Below, piece by piece: positions 50,423 through 58,691 of a DNA stretch of 58,691 bases. The notes below the pieces were generated by a model. It had not been told where the DNA came from and searched no databases. It was given only the letters and a program-made list of their open reading frames with translations. How positions within the stretch are numbered: the first letter of the stretch is position 1; every line of letters starts with the position of its first letter. Source of the DNA: an uncultured Lachnospiraceae bacterium (GTDB lineage Bacteria > Bacillota > Clostridia > Lachnospirales > Lachnospiraceae); the NCBI GenBank assembly GCA_902799015.1, contig CADBZI010000005.1:1-58691 (forward strand). Direction: 5' to 3'. The position numbers were made by a program, and so were the translations under genes.

Positions 50423-51438
50423 TGTGGTTAAAAAAGCATTGGTCTACACTGCTTCTTCTCATAATCTTACTGGCAGGAGTCGGGCTTTTGGTGTATCCGA
50501 CCTTTGCGGATTGGTGGAACAGCTTCCACCAGTCGAGAGCAATCGCGAGTTATGCGGATCAGGTTTCGCAGATTGATGATGCTGATTATGAGCAGATGCT
50601 CAAGGACGCCCGCGCATATAATACGAAGCTGCGCAAGAAGGGTGACGCGCGCTTCATCATGACGGATGAGGAGAGGAAAGAATACGAATCCCTTCTCAGC
50701 GTTGATGACAGCGGGATCATGGGTTATATCGATATCCCGAAGATCAATGTGTCGCTCCCGATCTATCACGGGACGTCAGAGGCAGTTCTGCAGGTCGCGG
50801 TCGGTCACATTGAGGGAAGCTCCCTGCCGGTCGGCGGAAAGGGAACCCATTGTGTGGTCTCCGGCCACAGAGGCCTGCCCAGCGCAAAGATCTTCACCGA
50901 CATGGACCAGCTCCAGGAGGGAGACATTGCGCAGATCACAGTGCTCGACGAGATCCTGACCTATGAGATTGATCAGATCCGCATTGTGATGCCAAATGAA
51001 CTTGAGGAGCTTGCGATTGATCCGCGGAAGGATTATCTGACGTTGGTCACCTGTACGCCGTATGGCATCAACTCGCACCGCATGCTGGTGCGCGGCCATC
51101 GGATCGACAATCCGGATGCCGGAGAGATCCGCGTCACTTCGGATGCGTCACAGATTGAGCCGCTCCACGTGCTTCCGGTCGTGATCGGAATCATCGCGGC
51201 GATCATGCTGATTGTTATGCTGGTAACCTCTCATCGGAGCAATCAGAATATTAAGGCTTACCGCAATCTGACACTTGAGCGCCATGAGAAGGAGAAAGCC
51301 TTCAGCATGGAATATTACTACACCAGGCATCCGGACCGCAGGCCGAAGGAAGAGACGCAGCAGAAACAGAGTTCAGCCTCAAAGGAAGCGAAGAACCGAA
51401 AAAAGTCAGACAGAGGCAGGGAAAAGAAGCATTCATAG
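50419..51438 (+). CDS. Class C (pilus-polymerising) sortase
   Basis: The 339-aa membrane transpeptidase has an N-terminal helix (about 8-28), a helical region, the sortase beta-barrel with His150 ('VVSGHRGLPSA'), Cys212 ('LTLVTCTPYGINSHRMLVRG') and Arg221, a second membrane helix (about 245-268) and a basic tail. This two-helix layout and the TLxTCTPYGxNxHRLLVRG motif are those of class C sortases, which join LPxTG pilins through lysine isopeptide bonds. ATGATG start coupled to the S26-like gene. The DPF/DPW lid motif is not obvious. Confidence 0.93.
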   Translation: MMWLKKHWSTLLLLIILLAGVGLLVYPTFADWWNSFHQSRAIASYADQVSQIDDADYEQMLKDARAYNTKLRKKGDARFIMTDEERKEYESLLSVDDSGIMGYIDIPKINVSLPIYHGTSEAVLQVAVGHIEGSSLPVGGKGTHCVVSGHRGLPSAKIFTDMDQLQEGDIAQITVLDEILTYEIDQIRIVMPNELEELAIDPRKDYLTLVTCTPYGINSHRMLVRGHRIDNPDAGEIRVTSDASQIEPLHVLPVVIGIIAAIMLIVMLVTSHRSNQNIKAYRNLTLERHEKEKAFSMEYYYTRHPDRRPKEETQQKQSSASKEAKNRKKSDRGREKKHS

Positions 51439-51635
51439 CACAAATAGCACAAGATTGAGGTTAAATAGCATTATTCCGGCACGTTTATACAAGAGATTAT
51501 TCAAGCAGAAGTTTGCGATTCAGCAAAAATAGAATAGTCTCTGCCAAGAATAGACAAGAAATATCAAGAATAGCAGGGTATCTTATTATTAGGGAGAAGT
51601 TCTGTCAGTCAATTCTGTCAGTAAAGGGAACAGTT

Positions 51636-52772
51636 ATGAAGAGAGATAGGATCCGGAATATCAATAAATGCTTTCTGGCGGCAATCACCGCTATGATGCT
51701 TGCGCTTGTGTGCGCGGGGAGCATTTTCGCTTTCCCGACAAAAGGCGTCGATGACAGTGCAGCGGTTACCCTGACGCTCACTGCGAATTCAAACGGAAAG
51801 GCGATCAGCGGACTGAAGCTGACGCTCTATAAAGCCGCAGACATGGAGGTCGAATCAAATGGCCATGTCACGTTTACGCTGACGCCGGAGTTTCAGGAAT
51901 ATGATGAGGATGGCCCCAAGAAGATCGACGGCGGCCTGGATCCAAATGCCTTTGATTCGAGCAACTGGGCGGCAGCGGCAAAAAGCCTGGAATCGCAGGT
52001 GATCAGTGACGCTGCGAATCCGAATGGGAAAAAGTTTGAGGGAGGCAGCCAGACAACGGGCGCGGATGGAAAGGCTACCTTCACCGGACTGTCCCAGGGA
52101 CTCTACCTGCTGACCGGTTCCTACATGGGAAGTGAATATGCTACTGTTGAAGTACCGCCGGCATTTCTTACACTCCCTCAGTGGTCAAACGAGTCTGAAG
52201 AATGGATCTATGAGGCTTCGGCATCCGCCAAGCCCACAGCAACTCCGAAGAGTGAGACCTCGAAAAAGATCAGCATCACGGTACAGAAGATCTGGGCGAA
52301 TGATGACAGTGCCACTTCAACCAGGCCGGTTTCCGTCAACGTAGAATTGCTTGATGCAAATGGGAACACCGTGGGGGATCCGCAGACGCTCAGCGCATCG
52401 AATGGATGGAAGTTCACCTGGACAGGACTGAATGAGGACAAGTGGTCCGTGAAGGAGTCGATCGTTCCGACCGGTTATGCGGTTTCCTACGAAGAGCAGA
52501 CAACGACGCAGGGAAAGACCATCACCGTCAGGAACACAAAGGACGGCGGAGGTGTCCTGGGAGAGTCCCGTGAGAATACACCGACCTCATCATCGGGCGT
52601 AAAGGGAAGCAGCAGACAGGGAGATACCGGAGCGGTTGCCTCTGCGAACAGACTTCCGCAGACAGGACAGCTGTGGTGGCCGGTCTGGGTGCTGTCAGCA
52701 CTGGCAGCGGTGTTTGTGATGATCGGACTGATCCTTCGACTGAGCGGAAAGAAAGATCTGAAAGATAGATAA
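51636..52772 (+). CDS. LPQTG-anchored pilin/adhesin with Cna_B-type domain
   Basis: The 378-aa product has a signal peptide (about 1-32), an N-terminal pilin-like domain ('VTLTLTANSNGKAISGLKLTLYKAADM'), a Cna_B-type domain (about 210-300, 'SITVQKIWANDDS...RPVSVNVELL...WKFTWTGL'), a Ser/Gly linker, then LPQTG, a hydrophobic helix and a basic tail 'RLSGKKDLKDR'. ATG at 51636 with AAGGGAAC upstream. It is likely a minor or basal pilin between the two sortase genes. A Gly/Pro-rich segment links the domains. Confidence 0.88.
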   Translation: MKRDRIRNINKCFLAAITAMMLALVCAGSIFAFPTKGVDDSAAVTLTLTANSNGKAISGLKLTLYKAADMEVESNGHVTFTLTPEFQEYDEDGPKKIDGGLDPNAFDSSNWAAAAKSLESQVISDAANPNGKKFEGGSQTTGADGKATFTGLSQGLYLLTGSYMGSEYATVEVPPAFLTLPQWSNESEEWIYEASASAKPTATPKSETSKKISITVQKIWANDDSATSTRPVSVNVELLDANGNTVGDPQTLSASNGWKFTWTGLNEDKWSVKESIVPTGYAVSYEEQTTTQGKTITVRNTKDGGGVLGESRENTPTSSSGVKGSSRQGDTGAVASANRLPQTGQLWWPVWVLSALAAVFVMIGLILRLSGKKDLKDR

Positions 52773-52794
52773 TGATCTGAAAGACAGATAGCGT

Positions 52795-53643
52795 ATGGAT
52801 GAATATTATGCCAGGGATGAGGCCGACCTGAGCCAGGAAGACCTGGAGCTGAGAGGCAGACGAAAGAGACGGATCGGAACGGTGCTTCTGGTCTTGGGTT
52901 TTCTTGCGGCTGCAGCAGCGCTCATCCTGACGGCCAGCAATCACCGGGATGATATCGAAGCCGGAAAGTCTGCGCTGGCAGATCTTCACAAGATGGAAGA
53001 GATGCTTGGAATTGACGCAGACGGAGACGGACTGATCGGTTCGACGCCGATCGGGGATTATTACAAGGCGCATGGCATGGATGCTTCAGAAAGAAGCAGT
53101 GTAAGGCAGGAAGACGTAAAGAACGCGCCGGTCTATGAGCTTCACCCGGATATGACGATGCCGACAGTCGATGCGGATGGCCACACCTATGTGGGCTTCC
53201 TGGAGATCCCGGCAATCAAGCGGATTCTTCCGGTGATGGATGCCTGGAGCTATCCCAATCTGAAGATCGCGCCGTGCCGATTCGTCGGAACCGTGTACGC
53301 ACATGACATGATCGTCTGTGCACATAACTATGACCGACACTTCGGACTGATCAAGACACTGGAAGAAGGAGACAAGGTTTTCTTTACGGACGTATATGGG
53401 GACCGGTTCTCCTATGAAGTATCCGAAGTGACGATTCTTCAGCCCACGGATGTGGATGAGATGAAGGATCCGGATGACTGGGATCTGACCCTGTTCACCT
53501 GTACGATCGGCGGTGCAACGAGAGTCACGGTCCGATGCGTAATGACCGGCTCAGAGGCGGCGGAGTGGACCTCCGCGGCGAAAGAAGACCTTTCAGAGAA
53601 GATCGGGGAGATTCAGAAGCAGAGTGAAATGAAGTCATCCTGA
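52795..53643 (+). CDS. Second sortase (class B/D-like)
   Basis: The 282-aa transpeptidase has one N-terminal membrane helix (about 28-47), a spacer, and the sortase barrel with His177 ('VCAHNYDRHFG'), Cys236 ('LTLFTCTIGG') and Arg247 ('RVTVRC'). The lack of a C-terminal helix and of the class C TCTPYG motif set it apart from the other sortase. It may attach the finished pilus to the cell wall or handle the LPQTG protein. Weak RBS, preceded by a duplicated 'gatctgaaaga-agata'. Confidence 0.88.
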   Translation: MDEYYARDEADLSQEDLELRGRRKRRIGTVLLVLGFLAAAAALILTASNHRDDIEAGKSALADLHKMEEMLGIDADGDGLIGSTPIGDYYKAHGMDASERSSVRQEDVKNAPVYELHPDMTMPTVDADGHTYVGFLEIPAIKRILPVMDAWSYPNLKIAPCRFVGTVYAHDMIVCAHNYDRHFGLIKTLEEGDKVFFTDVYGDRFSYEVSEVTILQPTDVDEMKDPDDWDLTLFTCTIGGATRVTVRCVMTGSEAAEWTSAAKEDLSEKIGEIQKQSEMKSS

Positions 53644-53665
53644 ATGAGCCAAAGAGGCAGCGGGT

Positions 53666-53986
53666 ATGAAAGACAAAGATTTAAGACACCTGAAGCGTGT
53701 GGAACTGTTGGATATGCTGATTGAGCAGGGCAGACTCGTAGATGCACAGGCGGAAGAGATTACAAAACTGAAGGAAGAATGTGAGGAACTGAAGAAGCAG
53801 CTGGAGGATCGCAGAGTATCTCTGGAAGAATCCGGATCCATCGCGGAGGCTTCCCTGAAGATCGCGAAGGTCTTCCGGGCGGCGGAGGATGCGGCAAAGA
53901 TCTACCTGGAGAACCTCCGGGAGAAGAGCGGCTCAGAGATTCCTGCGGAACAGGCCCTCGAGAACGCCATGAAGGAGACACCATGA
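53666..53986 (+). CDS. Small coiled-coil protein, 106 aa
   Basis: A soluble, strongly helical protein. Residues ~25-50 form a clear heptad coiled coil ('IEQGRLVDAQAEEITKLKEECEELKKQLEDRRV'), and the C-terminal half continues as helix ('EASLKIAKVFRAAEDAAKIYLENLRE'). Its stop overlaps the signal peptidase ATG, where AAGGAGACACC supplies the ribosome site. Probably cytosolic; role unknown, but conserved next to signal peptidase genes in this type of locus. Confidence 0.72.
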   Translation: MKDKDLRHLKRVELLDMLIEQGRLVDAQAEEITKLKEECEELKKQLEDRRVSLEESGSIAEASLKIAKVFRAAEDAAKIYLENLREKSGSEIPAEQALENAMKETP

Positions 53987-54621
53987 GCGGGAAGAAGAGG
54001 AGATGGACCGAGCTTCCGAGCGTGGAAGAGCTCATGCGGGAAAGAACGCATGAACGCTACCGGATCCGTTACAGAAGGGCGCTGAGAAGCACGCTTACCA
54101 CCATCATCACGGTGGCCGCGGCAGCCATCCTCATCTCCTACCTGCTGGTGCCGGTGCTGAGGATCTACGGACACTCCATGACACCGACCATGCACGACGG
54201 AAACATCGTGTTGGCGCTGAGGTCCTCAACCTTCACGAAGGGTGACGTCGTTGCGTTCTACTATAACAACAAGATCCTGGTAAAGCGTGTGATCGCCGGC
54301 CCGGGAGAATGGGTAGACATCGACAAGGACGGACAGGTGTACGTCAACGAGGAGCCGATCGACGAACCTTATATCGATGCTCCTGCATACGGCGAGTGCA
54401 ACATTGAACTCCCGTACCAGGTGCCGGAGAACCGGTGGTTCGTGATGGGAGATAAAAGAAGCGTATCGATCGATTCGCGAAATACATCCGTCGGATGTGT
54501 GAGCGATGAGCAGATTGTAGGAAGGATCTTCGCAAGGATCTGGCCGCTCAATGAGTTCGGTATTATTCACCGGGGCGGAACTCCCTCCCCCATCGCATCT
54601 TTGATGACAGAAGCAGAGTAA
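53983..54621 (+). CDS. lepB: Signal peptidase I (active)
   Basis: A 212-aa S26A enzyme with one N-terminal membrane helix (about 38-60). Catalytic Ser65 is in 'YGHSMTPTM' and the general base Lys101 in 'ILVKRVIAGPGE'. Also present are 'GDVVAFYYN', 'VPENRWFVMGDKRSVSIDSR' and 'IVGRIFARIWP', i.e. all boxes. Being complete, it contrasts with the degenerate S26 protein at 49796. It likely processes the pilin precursors. It is encoded by translational coupling with the coiled-coil gene. Confidence 0.95.
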   Translation: MSGKKRRWTELPSVEELMRERTHERYRIRYRRALRSTLTTIITVAAAAILISYLLVPVLRIYGHSMTPTMHDGNIVLALRSSTFTKGDVVAFYYNNKILVKRVIAGPGEWVDIDKDGQVYVNEEPIDEPYIDAPAYGECNIELPYQVPENRWFVMGDKRSVSIDSRNTSVGCVSDEQIVGRIFARIWPLNEFGIIHRGGTPSPIASLMTEAE

Positions 54622-54778
54622 GCGGAGAAAGCGTAGTTTTCGCCGGAACGTCTCAGTATATTCGGCGAAGAGCGAGAAACAGACGATAAGAGCTTTATGA
54701 ATTGGTAACTGCCTGATTCTTCCTGGCCGATGGCCGGAAGCATCGGAAACACTGGGAAACGAACACTGGAGGTTTCAA

Positions 54779-56071
54779 GTGGGTAAAAACAAACGATATT
54801 TGGATGATTATACAGGCGATGTGAAGTCGATCCGGAAAAGCCATAAGAAATTCCGGCTCCTGATCGGTGCACTGTGCGTGACTGGCGTCGTCGCAGCCGG
54901 CAGCGCCACGTACGTTCTGATGAATCCGGCTCAGACGATGACGAAGGAAGGCATCGATGAGATGGATCCCAATGAGGACTTCATCGTAGCGGAAACGGAT
55001 CTGCTCTTGGAAGATGCATTTTACGAGGAGGATCTCAGAGAGGAAGAGGAGAACCTTGACGCGGTTCCGCTGATTGAAGAGGCGGACGAGGACGGGAAGG
55101 CTCCTGCTGATGCGATGCCGGTCGAGGATCAGACAGATGCTTCACAGGAAGCGGCTCTTCCCGGCGGCGCTGCTCCTGAGACAGGCGCTCTGGTCGCAGA
55201 CTTGGAGGAGACCGAGTCAGAGATTCTGGAGACGGAGCTGGCAGAGGCCGATGGGACAGCGGCTGAGGAGAGCGAAGCGGCTGCTGAGACTGCAGCTCCT
55301 GAGGAGGAAGCGGCAGAGATCATCGGAACGTCTGAGACAGAAGTGGGAGAGACCATCACAGAGGTCATTCCGGAATCTGAGAGCACGGTTGTGGAAGAGG
55401 TCCAGACCGAAGCGCCGGCAGAGGAAGCAGTTCAGACAGAGCTGACTGTGGAAGAAACGGAAGCAGCAGATGCGGAGCCGGAAGCTGTAGTCGAAGAGAC
55501 CGAGGAGATCGTTGGCGAAGCCGAGCTCCCGGAAACAGAAGAGCTTGTTGGCGAGGCCGGGACTCCGGAAACGGAGGAGACTGCCGGGGAAGCCGAGTCG
55601 GAGGAAGCTGAGTCCGAGACACAGGCATCCGAGATTCGTGAAAAGTCCAAAGATGAGGTCTACGTTGAGACAGAAGGCGAGCTTCTGGATGAGAAATGGA
55701 TCGACTCCGTTGGACTTGAGGTCAGGACTGAAAAAGGCTGGAGTGCAGCAGAGACAGATAGCGGAGAAGCGATCGAGGTCGACGCGGATCAGACACTGAG
55801 ATTCCGGGTTACCTACACGGTACAGCCGGGCACCCTCAGCTCCGACATGCGGACCCTGATCTATCAGATCCCGAAGGAGATCAAGAAGGTTGACGAATCC
55901 TACGGCGAGATCGTGGATGCGCAGGATCAGATCCTCGCAAACTACGCGATCGAAGAGTCGGGACTCATCCGTGTCACCTTCACGGAAGACATCGCCGCAC
56001 TGAACGAAGCCGGAACCAAGGTCACCTGCAAGATCGAATTCCGGACCGAGGCATCGAACCTGGCGCAGTAA
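54779..56071 (+). CDS. Membrane-tethered acidic protein with adhesin-like C-terminal domain
   Basis: The 430-aa product starts with GTG (GGAGGTTTCAA upstream). It has a cytosolic basic lead and one membrane helix (about 27-48, 'LLIGALCVTGVVAAGSATYVLM'). A ~220-residue Glu/Ala/Thr-rich linker ('TEETEAADAEPEAVVEETEE'-like) and a folded beta domain (about 300-430, 'DSVGLEVRTEKGWSAAETDSG...FRVTYTVQPGTLSSDMRTLIYQIP') follow. The last part resembles the N-terminal adhesive/isopeptide domain of large Cna_B surface proteins. No LPxTG signal and no cleavage site were seen. It sits between the signal peptidase and major pilin genes. Confidence 0.75.
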   Translation: MGKNKRYLDDYTGDVKSIRKSHKKFRLLIGALCVTGVVAAGSATYVLMNPAQTMTKEGIDEMDPNEDFIVAETDLLLEDAFYEEDLREEEENLDAVPLIEEADEDGKAPADAMPVEDQTDASQEAALPGGAAPETGALVADLEETESEILETELAEADGTAAEESEAAAETAAPEEEAAEIIGTSETEVGETITEVIPESESTVVEEVQTEAPAEEAVQTELTVEETEAADAEPEAVVEETEEIVGEAELPETEELVGEAGTPETEETAGEAESEEAESETQASEIREKSKDEVYVETEGELLDEKWIDSVGLEVRTEKGWSAAETDSGEAIEVDADQTLRFRVTYTVQPGTLSSDMRTLIYQIPKEIKKVDESYGEIVDAQDQILANYAIEESGLIRVTFTEDIAALNEAGTKVTCKIEFRTEASNLAQ

Positions 56072-56241
56072 GCATCAATCATAGAGCCGGAACCGGCATA
56101 ACCAGGAAAGACACATATGCAGGCTGTGCCGGAACCGGTAACGAAGCGAAACAAAACACGGTATCACAAGCCATCTGCAGGGGAAGGCTTTGATATAGAG
56201 CAGCTATCAAATACTTCACGACTATGGAAAAGGAGAGACAA

Positions 56242-57807
56242 ATGGGAAAAACGATTAAAAGATTTTTGGCTTTGGCCATTGCCATGGCAATGGTACTCGC
56301 TATGGGCACAGTGACTGCATTTGCAGCAAACGCTGACAAGGATTCTGGAAAAGGTGGCAAGGGATCGCTCACTATTACAGAGGCACATAAAGATCAGACT
56401 TATGATCTGTATCGTGTATTTGAAGCGGTTGTTAATGAAACCGATAATACGAAAGTTTCCTATAAGCCGCTTTCGGGAAAAACAATCCCAACCAATGATT
56501 ATTTCAAAGTAGAAAATGGATATATCATTGTTCAGGATGCCGCGAAAGACGCAACAGATGTTACGGCTCTTTCAGCAGGTGCTGTTGCATGGCTGACAGC
56601 AAACTACGCAACAATTGGTGAAAAGGTTACTGATGTCACTCCCACAGAGGAAGACAATCAGAAGGTCACAAATCTTCCCTATGGTTATTACTACGTAACA
56701 ACCACAACTGGTACAGCTATTTCTGTTGATACCACAAACAAAGATGCAACTGTTGTAGATAAGAACCCGGGTACATCTATTGACAAGACTATCACTGGTG
56801 TTGCGGATGGTTCTGTAACTGCTGATAAGAATAAAGCCCTTGCTCAGGTTGGCACAACTGTTAATTATGAAGTACGCATCCCGATTGCGAACAACGCTAA
56901 GACCTACAAGTTCACCGACGTTATGACCGATGGTCTTACATACAAAGCTGGTAGCATGAAAGTTTATGTTGTCGAAAAGGATGCAGCTGTAGCTGAGAAT
57001 GCAACAGGTAACCTTGATGCCGGAACAGATGCAGCAACCAAATATGGTACACTTACTGAGGCTGCTGGTGCAACTGGAGAGAATGCGGATGTAACTATCG
57101 CTTTCAATGATGCAATGCTTGCAGCCAATAACGGTAAAGACATTGTTCTTCATTATCAGGCAACTGTTAACGGAAATGCAGTAGTTGCTTCTGGTTCCAA
57201 CTCGAATACTGCTACTATTCATTGGGGACATGAAACGGATACTCTGGAAGATGACGATGACGCTGAAGTGTATTCTGCAAAAGTTAAAGTAAAGAAAATT
57301 GATGGAAACAATGCTGCTCTGGAAGGCGCTGGATTCAAACTTAAGAATAGTGAAGGCAAGTGGTACAAAAATACTGCTGGTATTGTTTCTTGGGAAACTG
57401 CAGAAGCGGATGGTACAGAAATCTTCCCGGTTAAGGGAACTCAGGCTAATCCGGATTATGATGCTGATGCTGCGGCAGCTGATCCTGATTATGATGTTCC
57501 AGAAACAATTGAGGGAACAGATGCAGTTGCTTCCTTTGACGGTCTGAAGGATGGGACTTATACATTAGTTGAGACCACAGTACCGGATGGCTATAACAAG
57601 GCTGCTGATACTAATGTTACAATTAAGCCCGCTAGCACAAATAACCTGATAGCTGAACTGACAGTAGAATCTACAGTGACAAATAATCAGGGAACAGAGC
57701 TTCCGAGCACTGGTGGCATGGGTACCACGATCTTCTACGTAGTCGGTGCTCTGCTTGTCTTGGCTGCGGCGATCATCCTGATCTCCAGAAGAAGAGCTCA
57801 GCGGTAA
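56242..57807 (+). CDS. Major pilin, LPSTG-anchored, isopeptide-forming
   Basis: The 521-aa shaft pilin candidate has a signal peptide (about 1-28, 'LAIAMAMVLAMGTVTAFAAN'), an N-terminal domain ending near Lys174 in 'VVDKNPGTSIDKT' (probable pilin-motif Lys for the sortase), a fimbrial isopeptide domain ('VNYEVRIPIANNAKTYKFTDVMTDGLTYK'), a Cna_B domain ('KVKVKKIDGNNAALEGAGFKLK'), then LPSTGG, a hydrophobic helix and 'SRRRAQR'. ATG at 56242 with AAGGAGAG upstream. The gene is more AT-rich than its neighbours and favours A/T-ending codons. Confidence 0.93.
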   Translation: MGKTIKRFLALAIAMAMVLAMGTVTAFAANADKDSGKGGKGSLTITEAHKDQTYDLYRVFEAVVNETDNTKVSYKPLSGKTIPTNDYFKVENGYIIVQDAAKDATDVTALSAGAVAWLTANYATIGEKVTDVTPTEEDNQKVTNLPYGYYYVTTTTGTAISVDTTNKDATVVDKNPGTSIDKTITGVADGSVTADKNKALAQVGTTVNYEVRIPIANNAKTYKFTDVMTDGLTYKAGSMKVYVVEKDAAVAENATGNLDAGTDAATKYGTLTEAAGATGENADVTIAFNDAMLAANNGKDIVLHYQATVNGNAVVASGSNSNTATIHWGHETDTLEDDDDAEVYSAKVKVKKIDGNNAALEGAGFKLKNSEGKWYKNTAGIVSWETAEADGTEIFPVKGTQANPDYDADAAAADPDYDVPETIEGTDAVASFDGLKDGTYTLVETTVPDGYNKAADTNVTIKPASTNNLIAELTVESTVTNNQGTELPSTGGMGTTIFYVVGALLVLAAAIILISRRRAQR

Positions 57808-57863
57808 TCCGATAATCACACAGATTACATGATTTGACTTAGTTGTAAAACTTAGAAGACAGT

Positions 57864-57891
57864 CTGCAGGCTGTCCGAGGATAGCCTGCAG
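57864..57891 (+). promoter_or_regulatory. Stem-loop without T-tract after the major pilin
   Basis: CTGCAGGCTG pairs with TAGCCTGCAG around an eight-base loop. No T run follows on either strand. It may stabilise the pilin mRNA 3' end or act as an RNA processing site. Confidence 0.5.
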
Positions 57892-58079
57892 AAATGGATC
57901 ATGAGTGGAGAATGCAACTGGGTAAGGCACAGTTAAGAGATTCAATCGAACGAACCATAGAGAAGACTGAAACTGCTGCTCAGTATCACGCGTGCCCAGA
58001 TCCCCTGATGGACGCGCACCCATAAAGCAGATAGACGTACTTGCTTTTGGTTGAGCGAATATAGAATTATTACAACAAA

Positions 58080-58095
58080 ATAAAATGCATTTTAT
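58080..58095. repeat. Perfect 16-bp palindrome ATAAAATGCATTTTAT
   Basis: Lies about 270 bases before the adhesin start, in an AT-rich stretch that could include its promoter. Candidate operator. Confidence 0.5.
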
Positions 58096-58361
58096 CTTGT
58101 AAGAGAATTTTATTGAAGCGAGCCCCTGCATCTGATCAATGCAAAGGGGGCCCGCCCCAATGAGAAAATGCAGGTTTCCCGGGCGCAGGATCTGCGGCCG
58201 GAGTGAGGAAGAAGCATGAAAAAATCCGATTCATACGACACCATCTGAGGTGCCTGCGCCGGGAAATGAGCAGGCGGACAGATCCTTCAGCTGGTGTGGC
58301 ATGCACCGGATTCAAGAGAAACAGGGAAAAAGCAGATTGCTTTGTGATCGGGAGTCGACCT

Positions 58362-58691
58362 ATGAAGATAAGAACAAGGAAGCAGAATCATATGGAGCGC
58401 AGAATACCGCGCAGACGAGGACTGGGAAAACTGTTTTCAGGTTTCCTTACGGCAGTGATCGCTGTCACAATGCTGGGCACCTCTGCCGCATCGCTGATGG
58501 CAGGGGAACTCTCTACGGAGTATTCGCTTGCGGGCGCCGGAAGCGGACAGGACATCACGGTTCATTTCGGAACTGACGGAGAGCAGGATATCCATTTCCA
58601 TGTCAATCCGCCGGCCGAGGTATCGGAGGAAGAAGAGACCGAATTCAAGGTCATCCGGACCAAGCGCTTCTCCATCAAGCCCATGAGCGTG
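58362..58691 (+). CDS. Large secreted pilus-locus protein, 5' part (runs off the window)
   Basis: 110 codons are visible with no stop before the window edge. A long basic n-region (with Arg/Lys clusters) precedes a hydrophobic core around residues 24-46 and 'SLMAGELS', a likely signal peptidase site. The mature start ('TEYSLAGAGSGQDITVHFGTDGEQDIHFHV...PAEVSEEEETEFKV') fits a surface adhesin. GGGAG lies seven bases before the ATG. The frame stays open upstream (ATG at 58266), so the start is not certain. By position it would be the tip or ancillary adhesin. Confidence 0.7.
   Translation, partial: MKIRTRKQNHMERRIPRRRGLGKLFSGFLTAVIAVTMLGTSAASLMAGELSTEYSLAGAGSGQDITVHFGTDGEQDIHFHVNPPAEVSEEEETEFKVIRTKRFSIKPMSV

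Larger units (their letters stand above)
57808..58361 (+). other. Intergenic region after the major pilin gene
   Basis: The 554 bases contain a 10-bp stem-loop (57864-57891), a perfect 16-bp palindrome (58080-58095), a GC-rich hairpin-prone stretch (about 58140-58200) and two tiny ATG frames of 19 and 10 codons (58161-58220, 58216-58248). No convincing longer gene was found. Confidence 0.6.

Noticed and set aside
57565-58131. 188-codon minus-strand frame after the major pilin
   Set aside because: It overlaps the pilin coding end, lacks a ribosome site and any recognisable domain.
58100-58260. A c-di-GMP-I riboswitch before the adhesin
   Set aside because: A 'GCAAAG' next to a GC stem looked suggestive, but the second conserved arm and receptor are missing.

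Overview
The window comes from a Gram-positive, low-redox bacterium, most likely a gut Clostridia of the Lachnospirales type. The signs are LPxTG pilins and sortases, YhaM and CvfB, an Flp1-like pilin, a DUF6382/FHA protein, TTG and GTG starts, AGGAGG-type ribosome binding sites, and a fairly GC-rich base composition. This assignment is inferred from gene content. No rRNA, CRISPR array, phage or transposase gene was seen.

Layout. 1-12.5 kb is mostly housekeeping: cvfB-like, a secreted protein, a small conserved protein, a CPBP protease, dnaE, an orphan response regulator with a degenerate receiver, yhaM, rlmD, a polyferredoxin-like membrane protein and a PflX-like radical SAM enzyme. 12.5-15.4 kb holds a PP2C-type phosphatase with a HAMP domain and a convergent membrane metallophosphoesterase. 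15.5-19.6 kb (minus strand) is a reduced Flp/Tad pilus module: pilin, two TadE-like pseudopilins, a prepilin peptidase and an FHA protein, with no motor ATPase in view. An ECF sigma factor and its membrane anti-sigma partner diverge from it. 21.9-23.7 kb is a phosphohexomutase on the minus strand. 23.8-29.5 kb is a co-directional run: a membrane protein, an Hsp70-like ATPase with a membrane hairpin, an exported papain-like protease, RdgB and YfcE.

29.8-32.9 kb carries seven tRNA genes (Pro, Gly, Arg, His, Gln, Lys, Leu) around a highly expressed-looking iron alcohol dehydrogenase and MntP. 32.9-36 kb encodes a GGDEF-EAL protein with a degenerate GGDEF motif and an Sfp-type phosphopantetheinyl transferase. 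36-40.9 kb is a complete carbohydrate-type ABC importer. 41-45.6 kb has two surface proteins with long TEA(E)-type low-complexity stalks and a CinA/PncC protein between them. 45.7-48.1 kb is a metal-efflux unit: a free HMA chaperone plus a P1B ATPase behind a promoter with an ArsR/SmtB-like operator. 48.3-49.2 kb encodes a GDPD.

49.8 kb to the end is a sortase-assembled pilus locus. It has a catalytically degenerate S26-fold protein, a class C sortase, an LPQTG pilin, a second sortase, a coiled-coil protein, an active signal peptidase I, a membrane-tethered acidic protein, an LPSTG major pilin, and the start of a large secreted protein cut by the window edge. The dead S26 homologue next to a live one resembles the SipA requirement of streptococcal pili and is the most interesting biology here, with the Hsp70-hairpin operon second.
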